A stretch of DNA of 64,000 nucleotides from Sclerotinia nivalis (GCA_029531795.1 JAPEIS010000013.1:992001-1056000); one strand, 5' to 3'. Positions 24,401-36,884 are shown, counted from the stretch's first letter. Numbers and translations: made by a program. The notes: generated from the letters alone by a model not told the origin.

Positions 24401-27400
24401 TTGGAGCCCCAAATGGGAAAATTTGAGATTGTCCAAGCTTCAACCAATCCCCTGCCCCCGGAAGGCGCCCGTTCGTCGTGGTCTACAAGGGAAGGGGGAA
24501 TGATTGCATGCATGATGATGCCAAAGTGGCTCGTACCTGGCTTATTATTGCTGTAATAAACAGGTCAATAATGCTTGAATAAACGTGGTGTCTTGGGTAC
24601 TCTTGAGGCTTAGCGCTTCCCCAAATCTATGGCCCCCTTGTTCAGCGAATATCAAAATAGTCATCAATTATCATGAATTTCGCAAAGCGATCGTGCATTT
24701 TTGTGGAAGCAGAGTGACCATCTCTTTTCCTAATACTCTAAGAGCACATTGTGATGCCCGTGAGTAAATGTTGACTGATTGTACCTACAAAAGGATCTGG
24801 ACTATTGACAAGGCTACTGCATGAAGCCGTTTTTTGTGCTTTTTTTATTTTCGAGAGACGATCATGCCCCCTGTCCGCCCGAGAGCTGCCACAATTTCCC
24901 GTAAGTGTAATAGATGAACTATTCACAAATGGCAGACCTCGAGACACTTCACGTTGAATCCACAATCCAGTGATCTTGTCCAGTTCAAGCTCCGACTCTC
25001 CTAGAGGGTAATAGAAGAATGGATGAGTATTCGGCGAATCAAACATGGGAAACTTTCATCACTAGGGTAGATGTGAGCCAGACATGGTCCCGAGGCGAAA
25101 TCGATGGCGGGTACTAAAATGCGGCGAGCAACACGCAAGCAAGGTAGAGAAATTGGAGAGAAAAGCTTGAGCGGGGCATAATAACATTTGTACCCTTTTG
25201 TAGTGTCGACATGCCAAATTTGTCTAACAATTATCTGAATGAGTGGATGTTCTCTCTTGGCTTTAGTACGCAATTTTGAGATTCCCAAACCAAAGTAGGC
25301 AATGTTCACGAGACTTCTGAGACCGGGGACAGATTAAATTAATCAACGCTATATCTCTTCTTAGTTGCCGTTCGTACCAGACTTATTTGCTAGGTACCTG
25401 GACCTACATCCTAAGGAAGCAGGTACTTCGTCCTCTAATATATTCTTTGCTGGGAAAATGGGATACTGGGAGATTGAACTGGCCCTCGGTCAACGCCTGG
25501 GTGCGGATGAAGGTAATTATCATCGTACGGTATCGGAGAAATATAGATAGAATTAATTAATTCTTAATTGAATCACATTCCCAAAGTTGACCGTGCTAGT
25601 CTGTTGCCCTGTCAGTAGAACTAAGTAATAAGATTTAGGGATGTCTAATTATGACATGGGGCCCTGTCAAACTGCAGACATGGGTTGGTCAAGCTGTGCT
25701 TCTGCGGCTAACTGCTTATTGAGCTTTTCGAGTAAGAAACCATAGGAGACTAGGAGACTAGGAGTCTAGGCAGGTTCGGAGCTGATTTCGGACAATAGAG
25801 TGAGTCGTTGCTCTTTAAAGGTTTAATTCTCCACGGATAATCGATCTCATCATCATATCTAGGTACATCATGGTAGAGGGGTCTGCTCAGTGCTTACCGA
25901 TTTAATTTTCACATGAAAAGGATCAAAAGGATCTTTGATGATTAACGATAGTGGATAGGGATTAGAGATCAGACGAATCATACAGGTAGTCAGTCACTGG
26001 CTACTGAACGCACCAGCCAGAAACTACCGGCAATCAACCTCAATGTTAACTAGTCGATCTTGCTGTAGCCAAGTTCTCTATAGTCACAAGTCACGAGTCA
26101 ACGATGGAATTTGGAAAGTCTTAAATAGGAGACGCCATGCCATGCGTAGATTGTGTTGTGAACCAAAAACACTGAATAAAAGACACGACATTAGTATCAG
26201 GCGGAAGGTAGTCGGGTGGTGGGATAGATAGTACGTACCGTACATTCAATGTGACATGATAATAGATAATAGATATAGAAGAGGTTAGGCTAAAATGACG
26301 GGACTACCATAAATTGTTACATCTGGTTGATTTAAAAAAAGCTTTTTTTCTTCTTCTTCGTTGTGGGCCCTAGCTACCGAATGATGGGGATTTGCTAGAA
26401 TTTCACTAGAAGAACGCATATCCAACCGCCCAAATCATATCAGGAGGAAGGCTTGGCGCGTACCATCAATACTCTAATACTTGCCTGAATTGAGATATCG
26501 GTATCAAATCTCGTAGATTAGGGATTAAGAGTTACTGGGTATCTTCCATGGCAAGGTTCTGTACGACTGGTGGATGATTTCGATTTTTCAAGTAAAGCAT
26601 CATTGGTGCAAATGTGATGTCTAAATACTTCCTTTTGTATGGAGGAAAGGAGTTCACATAGCCATGCATCTCTCCTGCAAGCAGCCGTCGTAGGGCAGAT
26701 GAGGATCGTCGCGAAAGGGGTCTTGCGATATGTAGGTAATTTACGCATGCCGGGAATGATGATTCGAGACTCAAGAGGTTCGTATCTCACATATCTGACA
26801 TAAAGATACAGAATTGAATTATCAACTGATCGAGAATTAACTTCACAAAATCCAGAAGCCATCCTATGTTCGATCTTGTCCTATCTTCAAAAAATTGAAA
26901 GCATAATGTTCGGCTGGAAAACCTTCATATATTAGAATCGATAAGATCGCAGATAGACACCTCTTGGGCTAGAGCTAGGTCCAGGTGTTGCTGCGAAGAG
27001 AAGAATGGATGTAGGAAGTTAAGCTTATAAGAGAGTCTAAGCGCTGTTTTGACATTAGAATGAGGGGATTAGATTTGAAGATATGATGATACCGACGATC
27101 CTAATGATACTAAGTATGGTACAAAGATAGATAGATACCGACTATAGTTTAGTTTAGTAGTGGTCTTATTCTCTATCAATTATCGATGTGATTCATGATG
27201 ATGACAGAATCCTAAAATAATATAAGATCTTACTATCACATACTATGGCTAATTGACCTATTAGGGTAAGATTCAAGGAAAATAGGGAACAGGAAAATAT
27301 TATATAATTTTAGAAACTTCTTTCCGATGATCTAATATTAACCTAATAATGTATATCTCCGTAGCTTCATTCTATTCCCTTCGTGGCTCACTGGCCCAAA

Positions 27401-28000
27401 AAAAAGGATGGTGCTCCGCTCGGGGGAAAAAATTTCCGATCAGATTTGCGACATGTGATCATGCAAAAGCCTTCCTTTCTTCTAAAGAAAAGTATAATAA
27501 GTATAATACCGGTACTTATTGTCAGGTGTACCTTGAGCGAAGTGCAAACCTCGAAGATCCAAGTTGTTATGAAATTCTAAATACGGCATTGATAATGATG
27601 GAGAAAAGCGACATCAAAATGCTAGTACCAGGGCTTCAAATCGTTCTCCTCTTCAACATACTAAGCTCTCTGCAACATCTTCAACATCTTCAACATCTTG
27701 TTACCTCTAAAGTCATGGATTCCTTCAAGTATCCTCTTCGGCAATGTTGTGCCTAATAAGATAAATTTCACCATGTGGAGCATCCACGTTCATTAAAAGG
27801 TAGATCTAGGTACGAGTATGAGCAGGGATTTTGAAGAATAAGAAGTAAAGATTAGAAATTTCAGGATAAGTCAAGACAAATTATGAGACGGCAGTCGAAA
27901 CATATTGGTGATATAGTCTCAAGAGACGAGGTGAATGATGTAAATGAATGAACGATAACGGTGAACCGGTAGAATGGATTTGAAGCATTTTATATATCTA
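24401..28000. other. Gene-free 3.6 kb
   Basis: There are only short frames without domains. The longest beginning with ATG are 26862-26518 (minus, 114 codons) and 27349-27756 (plus, 135 codons). Neither is supported by motifs or a clear gene structure. AT-rich stretches alternate with ordinary sequence. Confidence 0.45.
27673..27708 (+). repeat. CAACATCTT x4 tandem repeat
   Basis: Four exact copies of a 9-nt unit. In the 27349 frame it reads Gln-His-Leu repeats. Confidence 0.9.
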
Positions 28001-29067
28001 GATTGCCCCTAGTACCCTACTCATGGAATTATCTTCAACAAATCCATTATTCTTCTTGCCCCCTCATCTTCTTGGAATACGGCACAAACGAAGATTGAGG
28101 AACGACGAGTGATGTCTTCACCATCAGCAGCACCGGGTCATTTTCTTATATTCTCCTTGTCCTTACTCATCAAAATACGGATCAGACCCGTTCCCTTACC
28201 TCAACCAAGCAGAATAAGAATACGATTAGAACTAAGACTAAGACCGGAACCCGAGACCTTCAACGGGAGACTCAAATCAGAATCAAAGAAATGATTAGGT
28301 ACGGAGTTTTTAATCTATTTTCTACTGTTGGAATCTTGGATCCTCCCGTATTATTGTCCGCAACACATTTGCGCATTGGTACTCGTAAGTCTTACCATCT
28401 TCCATTCCCCTCCTCCATAGTCCATCTCATCCCTTCATCTCATCCCTTCAACCCCCCTTCGTTACAATCAAAATAGACGCCGACATACCGCTACGTGCGC
28501 ATTGTATGATTTGTATCCATTTGCCAGAATTCTGAAATTTCCATCATTTCATCTATTCTACCGGTTTTCTTTCCTATAACTAACTTACTTCGGCCCCACC
28601 TTCATTTCAACTAACTTCTTCCCGTCACCCAAATGGTACATGTCTTTGTCCATTTGTAATATATCTTCCTCGTTCGTGACCCCAGTTTTCATCTACTTCT
28701 ACTTGTTTTCATACATCGCCACATGGCATCAAACATTCTGTCCGCACAAGATCTAATAATCTTCTTCCGCTACTTTACTGTATTTATCAGTCAACCCTGA
28801 AAAAACGGTATGGGCAAGGGTCAACTATCTGTTTCACCTACGTCCAGATGTGCCATTTCCAGAAAGTCCAGATTGGCCAGTCTACTGTAATGTTAACGGG
28901 GAGTACTCAAATCATATGGGTGTTGAAAACTAGGTAGTTAGTCAATGTCACACTCAAATTACCACTCACTTCAGTATGTACTGCTAATTGAGTAGAGTTA
29001 TCACTGTTAGTTACCAGTTACTATCTCTGGAAAGAAGAAAAACACTCATGGTTATTAATTTTAATTT

Positions 29068-29098
<31 letters not shown>

Positions 29099-30830
29099 TA
29101 TTTTTATTTTTGTTTTTGTTTTTGTTTTTATACAAATAACTCCTGCCTACATTTAATCACGCTAAACTAATAAAGGACTAAAACTAACCTTTTTAATTTT
29201 TTCTATTTACAAGGATTTTTCTTAAGTCAGGACCAGAATAAGATCACCTCCGCCAACCTAGGTATTCTCCCTAGTCTAGTTCCAAAAATCGACACGACCC
29301 AGGCGAACACTCCATTACACGTCTCCCTTTCATTCCATGATCCCTATCCCTGTTCCCTCCTCCCTGTCTGAGTTGCGTCGTAGCCGATCACATTCCACGG
29401 AGTAAAAAAAAAAAAAGAAGGAACAGGCGCGCTATAATCTCCAGGAAACTTCTAAAAAGAATATCCACCATACACATATTCATACCTATATCCTACCAAA
29501 AATAAAGTATACTTATGTACTTAGGTATATGTCAACACATCAATATATCAATATTCTAAAATATTGACATATACATATACAGCCGAACCGGTCTTACGTC
29601 CTACGTCTAACCACAGTCATTACACTACACACCACACACCACACTCTACTCATCCATACACATAACTACTAGGTAGGTACTTAGTACACCAAAATCAGTC
29701 TACTTCTACATGACTACGTACCTTCAACTACCTACTTGTACCTCTGCCTCTACTTCTACCTCTATCTTTACTTCTACTTTCTCCTTCAACACTTACTTAG
29801 CTTTATCTGCTCTATATTGTCATTTGAACTTTTTTATATACCTCCACTCTATTAGCCTTTTAAACTTTCGCGAGAAAGATTTAAACCATCACGCTCCTTC
29901 CGCCCCCCCTTCCTTAATTGATCCGATTGCCCAAATACTTTCAATACCCGCAATATCCTGACATGCATCACACTTACTGAAGTCAAATTAAACAATTCGA
30001 TCCACTTCATACAATCATTCAAGGTACACCGGACGAACTTCCTTGACCTTTTTTTACCCGACTCCTCCGAACCCATAATTTGGGAAAATATCTAATATTC
30101 CCAAGATACGCCAACACTTCATCTTGATATATATCTCCGCTGTCAATTTCTCGACCCTCACGAACCGGGTTCTTTCGCCCTCAGGTTCCACCCCACCCCG
30201 ATTTATCACCTTGACACTTTTTTCGAATACATCCCCAGGTTCGAGAATTTCACCTTGTACCTCCCCTCGGAAAGCTCATCAAGCCTTTTCAACATTTCCC
30301 ACGGGAGTTGCACATCAACACAGATTGTTCGGTGCATGCTGCAGTTCACCGTCCACGTCAGTTAGTCACGAACATTTTGCACCTGCAGTATTACCTCAGT
30401 ATATGTCTCGTCCTTCTTGTCTCAGTGTACTTCGGAAGTAGCGCAAACCATCTTACCAATTCTCAAGAATAGCGGCCTTCATTATTGTTCCGACAACGCT
30501 CTTCGTGCATAATTCGGGACGAGGAATCTATAGAGTTCCATTTAAACTTCTTGAAATCAGGTCTTTTCGTAAGATCTGGATTAATTTTTTTTGAGCAGGT
30601 TAGTTCCAGCTAATGTTCACTACCAAGGAAGAAATATACTAAAGAAAGCTATAGCATTATCAAACGAATAGCAAATCGAATTCAAACACCTTCCCAATTC
30701 TTTAAAAGAGATTCCACTTGGGAGATAGCTCGGCGCATTTTATATACACCTTAAAGAAGGAACTTGCTGTTATCAAAGCGGCCTTGACCTTCTTAAGGAT
30801 TTGCAACCTCACTAAGACACTGTCATTTCC
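28001..30830. other. CT-rich upstream region of the Zn2Cys6-PAS gene
   Basis: The plus strand is dominated by C and T from about 28380 to 30440, with TAC/CTAC-rich stretches near 29700-29780. This suits a long promoter and 5' leader of the regulator gene starting at 30831. Frames at 30124 and 30718 begin with TTG, not ATG. No coding gene is recognised. Confidence 0.5.
29070..29130 (+). repeat. TTTTTA / TTTTTG hexanucleotide array
   Basis: About six TTTTTA units are followed by three TTTTTG units and a final TTTTTA, a compound microsatellite that interrupts the CT-rich region. Confidence 0.9.
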
Positions 30831-33477
30831 ATGCAATCTTCAACGAACCAAGTCAATCATTCAGATATCTCGCTCGGTGAACGGCGAGGAAAATCAGACC
30901 TGGCTCGCTTTTCTCTTGATCTGAGTTGGGCCAGAGCGGTACCCGACGGAGCTCAGTCTTGGGCATACCCCTCTCCGCCCATGTCAGGGTCTCCTCCACT
31001 TCCCGGTAGACACAACCTGGATTCCAGCGATCGTAGTCATGGAAGCTATGGGTCAACGGGAAATGTCTTCCGAGATGGGCGCCTTCCTCAACAAGCGCAT
31101 TTCGATCAAATGAGAGGTGTACCTCTGAGGAATTATCAACCAGAGCCCCAACTTTCATACCCACAATACCAGATGGAAGATATGTCGGCGCAATATCAAT
31201 ATCACCAACCTCGAGCACAGATGGCGCCTCATCAACACCATCACCCTCTTTATGCCGCCCAACAGGTTGCACCATATCCGGCACCAGAACGACAATCAAC
31301 TGGAGAAGCTCCTGGCTATACTTCCCCAAAATCACAGAGAAAAACAAAAGGACATGTGGCATCCGCTTGTGTCCCTTGCAAAAGAGCTCATCTTAGGCAA
31401 GTCTCCTTAGCATTCGCGCCTTTCTGTACCTTGTGCTAACTTATCCCAGATGTGACGGTACGTTTATACATTTATTCAGGGATCGCGGTGCAAGCTTTGT
31501 TTCCAAAGCAAGAAAGTTACTCATTTATAATGGAATCATATTTGCCTTTTGTTTCCTCACCAAAGGTGCTTAAAAAAAGTCAAATGGCAAGAGAATTGCG
31601 CTCATTGCTTTTGACGGAGGCATAATCATCAAATTCTCAAGCGAGAACAGCAATGATTCTGAGAACATAATTTGATAGGCGATTGATATTCAGCATGAGC
31701 TTAGCCTACTAAAATCTCCGTTAAGGCTATGGACTTGTTTAGTAACATGCCCAGTGGCTTACTACTAGTGGCAGCACCAGTGGCTCTGTCGGAGGATTCA
31801 GTTGCCGTGTCCGGCACTAGAGGCGAGGGCCGAACAAGTAGACAATTGAAAGTCTGTTCTAGTGACGACTATCTATTTGATTTCTTTCCAATTCTGTATA
31901 GTCTAATTTCGGGTTGCGTGGCGTGCGGAGTACGAAGACTTCCCAAGTATACCAGGGAATATTCCCGGTATCAACCTATCCATGTATGTTGCAGCATGTA
32001 CTAGGGTGTCGTACAACACGAGGTGCACTTGTACTAGGCTTGGCTAAACACTTAACCAAATCTCTGGGACAATGATGACTCGTGGATATGAAACTTGCAA
32101 ATACATCTCAAGCGGTCATATCCCGCATGCCATTCTTTTGATCTTCAAAACACAACCTTGATGTCATTGCACATCCCCTCAGTATTCAATCCGAAAAGTC
32201 CGAATACTAATTTTATTTTATTTCTAGCTCAACGGCCATGTTCGAGATGTCTAAGCAACGGGAAGGAGGATACGTGTGTGGATGTTCAACACAAAAAAAG
32301 GGGGCGCCCAAGGTTAAGGGATGAGCGCGAGCCTCGGTACGAAGGCAGTGGATCAAATTACCCACCCCCAGCAGATACGATGAGAAGACCAATATCGATG
32401 TTCGCCGCTGGAGATGTGCCGATTTCTACTCCATATTCCGAAGCCCAACGAAATAGTGGGTATAGAGTGTTGAAGTCGCAAGGTGGAAACCCAATGAACC
32501 AATCAATGGTTCCAACCCCAATCAATACTAATGTTTATGGGGAAGCAATGTCGACGAATCAGCGCATGACTCCCTGTGAACCGGCTTGTGCATTTCTTAC
32601 CATGGAAATGCAAATCGCGAAAACAACCCAAGCTTTCTCCGGAGTAGTTGGTACACATTCAGTCGTGGGAAGAAAGTTGCATGATATTGTGAGTGTAAGC
32701 GATCGTGATAAGATCTTCCGATTACAGAGTGGATTCGAAGATGAGCGTCGCAGTAGAGATCCGAGCTACCTACCTCCAATATTTTCGAAAGAAGAGGAAG
32801 ACCGGGTTATTCAGTCCTTGACATTTGCACCTAACGACATAGGGCAATTACGAACCGATCGACCGGAAGTCTTTACCTTTCAAACACCGGACGGTCAACA
32901 GCGGGGCTTCCATGTTCAATTAGGTCTTGCGAAAAAAGACTCGATTTATTTTGTCCTTCTGGTGGTTCATATCCCAACAACTCCACAACTATTCCAACAA
33001 TCATCTTCGCCATATTCAAGAGACTCCGTATCTCGTGATTCTACATATGGTTACCAAACACCTAGCCAGCTGTCTTATGCATCTCAAACTCCGGGAACCT
33101 CACCATTCATGTCAAATCCTTCCTTCGGCGGTGATATGTTGGCCTATCGAAACCCGGGGCCTTTAGGGCAAAACGTTGCCATGCCAAACAATGCCCCTTC
33201 ATATGCACAGCTTCAAGCAAGACCTGAATATTCTCGAGCTCAAATGAACTACCAGTCGCCAATGGGTGAAATGATACCAGGCCAACCTCAACCACAGGCT
33301 CAACCTCAACCACAACCACAAACTCAACCTCAAACTCAACGGTCGTCAGATCTTCAATTACCTCCAATACGTGGACAAGCACCTCTGACAGACGCCAGGG
33401 GACAAGTTGATCGCAGTAGTCGGGTCGATATTGGTGGTCTTTTGCAAAATCCTGATCCTTCCCGAAGAAGAAAATAA
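30831..33477 (+). CDS. Zn2Cys6 transcription factor with PAS domain
   Basis: Predicted 607-residue nuclear DNA-binding regulator. Coding exons are 30831-31396, 31450-31457 (8 nt) and 32228-33477; the total is divisible by three. Joining them gives the zinc cluster ACVPCKRAHLRCDAQRPCSRC...DTC, with Cys at 180, 183, 190, 196, 199 and 208, a perfect C-x2-C-x6-C-x5-C-x2-C-x8-C. A basic linker HKKRGRPRLRDE follows. A PAS-like domain spans about 305-440 (ending YFVLLVVHIP). The tail is rich in Gln and Pro. The N-terminal 170 residues are disordered and rich in His, Gln and Pro. Intron 1 is GC-AG (AG|GCAAGT) and intron 2 is 770 nt. The combination of Zn2Cys6, KRGRPRL and PAS is a known fungal regulator class that includes carbon-metabolism regulators. 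I cannot assign the target pathway. The ATG at 30831 is the first in frame, though an upstream exon is possible. Confidence 0.9.
33293..33342 (+). repeat. Gln-Pro coding repeat
   Basis: CAACC(T/A)CA-type units inside the transcription factor's last exon encode alternating Pro-Gln with Ala or Thr. The repeat is expandable and keeps frame. Confidence 0.8.
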
Positions 33478-35127
33478 TCAAGCAAGCACAATTTAAATCT
33501 TAGAACAAGGAGCAACTTTTTTTCCCCTAATCTTTAATAGTTGAAGGAAAATCAACATTTGTGGTGGTCGGGGAGTGGGACGAGGGTAATCACTTCACCG
33601 CTAGATTCAATACCGAGCAGCCTGGCGCTTAAACACGGGAATACAAATTTCTTCATCTTCATTCCTCATTGAATTCTTGTATTATATATTGCAGCACTGC
33701 TAAAAATTTTCATCATCTTTCCAAAATATCGCGCCAATGCTTGTACATTATTTTGAGCGTACTGTCGATTGTGCGGTTTTTGTCATGTAGTGCGGGATAT
33801 CAATTATTTGTATGGCGCATTTTGTCGGGATATCTTGTTGCTATTACCACCAAATGGGCGTTTGGTTTTTCGTTTTCGTTGTTTTGTTTTTGCAAATGAA
33901 TTCGTGGTATGTGCGGACACGGAGTATTTCGTGTTTTCCTCCTCTTTTTCGATATATGAGGAGGTAGGTAGGCGTGTATGATAGATATATCGGATGGTTG
34001 GTATTGGTATTGGTATTTGGGAGTTGGGTCGATGGGATGGGATGGGTGGATGGTTCGATGGGTGGGTTGGAGAAGGGTAAAGGCGGGATTTTATATCATG
34101 ATAATGGGGATGGAGATGGAGATGGGGGATAGTAGGAAGGAGAGGGGAGAATGCTGGTGAGATGAAGGTAGTAGATTATAGGTAGAAGTATGAGGGGAGA
34201 GGAAGAGGGAGACGATGAAGATAAAGATTAAGCTTAATAATGAGAAAGTAATTCGAGATATGAAGGATTTTCCACCTTTTGAAATTTAGGCATTGGGAAT
34301 TTGGAATTGGGAATTTTTGAGATGAGTGAGTGAATGGATGGATGGGTGGGTGGATGGATGGAAGAGTCAAGAGTTCGTATCTATGCATGAGGTGATTTTT
34401 ATTATATGTATGCACCGCGCTGCACGTAATACTATACTGGGAGCGGGAGGTAAGAGACCGAGATTGGGGATTAGGGATTGAGGATTGGGGACTTGGGATT
34501 GATTTTTTGATGGTTTGATGGTTTGACGTTTATGGATGGATATTCATTGTAGAATATGGAATTAGAATTAGATGATTTCCACGGGTTATATATGATTATT
34601 TATCTATACGCACTGATAACCAAACACAATATATTTTCCAATCGATATGGGAGAAAATACCCCGAGTTAAAGCCAAAGCCAAAGCCAAAGCCAAAACCAC
34701 CACCACCTGCAACTTTAAAATTCTCCGCTCCTCTGGGAGGTCTGATCTAGGAGTTAGTTATTGATATTTCTGCATACTTTTTAATTTTTGAGGGCTTGAT
34801 TTACAACTTCAGTATTGAGTTTGTTTATCGTACTAAAACATGGACAATCACATAGTTCGACAAAAGTTCGAAACATTGATATACAACAGATAGGTAAGTA
34901 GTAGTAGTGGTAGTACGAAGACTACATATTTGTTGGGATTTGTGATGGAAAGACCGATGACGACAGGACTTGAGTAATGTTCCACGATGACTTTTCCCCG
35001 AACGACAACATTGATATATGTATATATCAACAATCATTTCTAAACTGCTCGATATACTTTTAGCCATCTTATTACTTCACCGTCGCTACTAGAACTGCAT
35101 CCAATTGATTTAATCATCCAAATCAAA
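33478..35127. other. Intergenic, low complexity
   Basis: The 3' region of the transcription factor is followed by G/T- and GGAT-rich low-complexity DNA (GGTATT runs near 34000, GGATGGATGG near 34336-34362). It then forms the promoter of the ATP-grasp gene. No gene is recognised. Confidence 0.55.
34669..34698 (+). repeat. AAAGCC hexanucleotide repeat
   Basis: Four exact AAAGCC units and one AAAACC unit. Confidence 0.9.
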
Positions 35128-36714
35128 ATGCCTCTCAACGCTCACTCACCAATTTTGCTACACTACCTCCAAAATATCTTTCTAATAGCACTATGCGCAA
35201 CATTCACTCCTCTCCTAACACTCATAGCCATACTCTCCACCCTCATATCCCCATTCACGCAACCCACCAAAAAAATCCATCAGCAGCGAACACGGCGCGC
35301 AAAATCCCCCTCCACATTTCGCGCCCGCACAATCCTAGTAACGGGAGTAGGAATGAGCAAGGGATTATGCATCGCGCGATCTTTCTACCGTGCGGGCCAC
35401 AATGTAATCGGTGCGGATTTCGAACCCTATTATATACCCGTTTGCGGACATTTCTCGAGAGCGATTAGGAAATTCTATCGTTTGAGGAAACCGTGTGAGG
35501 AACGGGGTTCAGCAGTTTATATAAAGGATATTGTGGATATAGTTAAGAAGGAAAAGATTGATTTGTGGGTATCGTGTTCGGGGGTTGCGTCTGCGATTGA
35601 GGATGCAGAGGCGGCGGAATTGGTGGAGAGGGAGACGTCGTGTGTGGTTGTTCAGTTTGGGGTTGAGTTGACGGGGATATTGCATGAGAAATACTCTTTT
35701 ATTAAGCATATGATGGATTTAGGTTTGAATGTACCACTTACATACAGGATTCATTCATTAAAAGAGGCCTTGACGATTTTATATCCGAAGACAGGATCAA
35801 AGGTCAAGAAACAGTTTATCATGAAGCCGGAAATGGTCGATGATAGTGTGAGGGCAGATATGACAATACTCCCCACACCATCACCCTCACAAACGCGCAC
35901 TCATATTCAGAAACTGAATCCCTCACCCAAGAGACCATTTGTTCTTCAACAATACATCACAGGAAGAGAATACTGCACTCATAGTATAATCCTCCAAGGA
36001 AAAATCCACGCATTCGTCTCCTGTCGATCATCAGATATGTTAATGCACTACCGAGCTCTTCGACCTTCATCTGCTCTCGCTCAAGCAATGCTTTACTACA
36101 CTACTCTCTACGTTCAGAAAACATCTCTCTCACCTCCTATAACTGGGCATTTCTCCCTCGATTTCCTCATCGATGAAAAGATTGCCCAAAAAGCTCAGCG
36201 TGATCTAGCGCCTTCAGATGTGGAAATTGAAAAACTTCAGAGAGAACTCTTTCCTATTGAATGTAATCCCCGTGCACATACAGCCGTTGTTCTTTTAAAT
36301 GACCAGGCGGTAAATATGGTAGATGCATACATGAAATTACTACCCGACTATAGCACGAACGAAAACGGATCTTCGAACGACCATTCCACGGCCTCGCAGG
36401 AATTGATAGTACCGAGTTTAGACGCGGTCCAAAGAGGTTACTATTGGATAGGACATGACTTCCTCACAAAAATACTTCTTCCAACATTAGAAAGCATCAA
36501 ATTTCAACAAAGCACAGGAAGTTTAATAGGAGAATGGCTAGAATTCAGCGAACATGTTCTGTCGTGGAAAGATGGAACGTATGAAATTTGGGATCCGTGG
36601 CCTGCGTGGTGTTTATATGTATTATTTTTGCCAGGAAGTTTTTGCGTGTGTATTTGGGAGGGGAAGTGGTGGAGTAGGTGTAATGTTAGTACGGGGAAGT
36701 TTTTTGGGGTTTGA
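35128..36714 (+). CDS. Membrane-anchored ATP-grasp protein
   Basis: Single-exon gene of 528 residues. Residues about 10-45 are strongly hydrophobic (YLQNIFLIALCATFTPLLTL), predicting an N-terminal anchor. From about residue 70 a Rossmann-like pre-ATP-grasp fold is visible (TILVTGVGMSKGLCIARSFYRAGH). The ATP-grasp core follows: KYSFIKHMMDLGL, the nucleotide-binding strand QFIMKPEM, FVLQQYITGREYC and the metal-binding motif FPIECNPRAHT. Such enzymes use ATP to join a carboxylate to an amine or thiol through an acylphosphate. The substrate cannot be read from sequence. The tail is rich in Trp and Cys and might be a second membrane-associated segment. Neighbours are a transcription factor and a polarity scaffold, so context does not help. 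Fungal mycosporine pathways use an ATP-grasp enzyme, but none of the partner genes is here. Confidence 0.85.
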   Translation: MPLNAHSPILLHYLQNIFLIALCATFTPLLTLIAILSTLISPFTQPTKKIHQQRTRRAKSPSTFRARTILVTGVGMSKGLCIARSFYRAGHNVIGADFEPYYIPVCGHFSRAIRKFYRLRKPCEERGSAVYIKDIVDIVKKEKIDLWVSCSGVASAIEDAEAAELVERETSCVVVQFGVELTGILHEKYSFIKHMMDLGLNVPLTYRIHSLKEALTILYPKTGSKVKKQFIMKPEMVDDSVRADMTILPTPSPSQTRTHIQKLNPSPKRPFVLQQYITGREYCTHSIILQGKIHAFVSCRSSDMLMHYRALRPSSALAQAMLYYTTLYVQKTSLSPPITGHFSLDFLIDEKIAQKAQRDLAPSDVEIEKLQRELFPIECNPRAHTAVVLLNDQAVNMVDAYMKLLPDYSTNENGSSNDHSTASQELIVPSLDAVQRGYYWIGHDFLTKILLPTLESIKFQQSTGSLIGEWLEFSEHVLSWKDGTYEIWDPWPAWCLYVLFLPGSFCVCIWEGKWWSRCNVSTGKFFGV

Positions 36715-36884
36715 GTGGGTGGGGGATGGGGGATGGGATAATGAGTTGGTGGAATAAGGGAATCTTGGGGTTGAAACTTTAGAGTTAGGATTAGGAAATT
36801 ACGAGTATGAAGAGTGGGATATTCATTGCGTTTGCATGGCTCCGGACTAAGGTGTTCGTTCATCAATATCGAAATAGGAGGGAG

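Noticed and set aside
26518..26862. 114-codon minus-strand ATG frame
   Set aside because: No motif, and no second exon can be linked to it.
27349..27756. 135-codon plus-strand ATG frame
   Set aside because: It has no recognisable domain or signal peptide, contains a 9-nt tandem repeat and has no splice context. Chance frame or relic.
16127..30830. tRNA or 5S rRNA genes in the gene-free interval
   Set aside because: No GGTTCGAATCC-type B box paired with an A box, and no 5S-like sequence, was seen on either strand by eye.
35128..36714. Mycosporine-type biosynthetic cluster around the ATP-grasp gene
   Set aside because: No dehydroquinate-synthase-like, O-methyltransferase or NRPS-like gene lies nearby.
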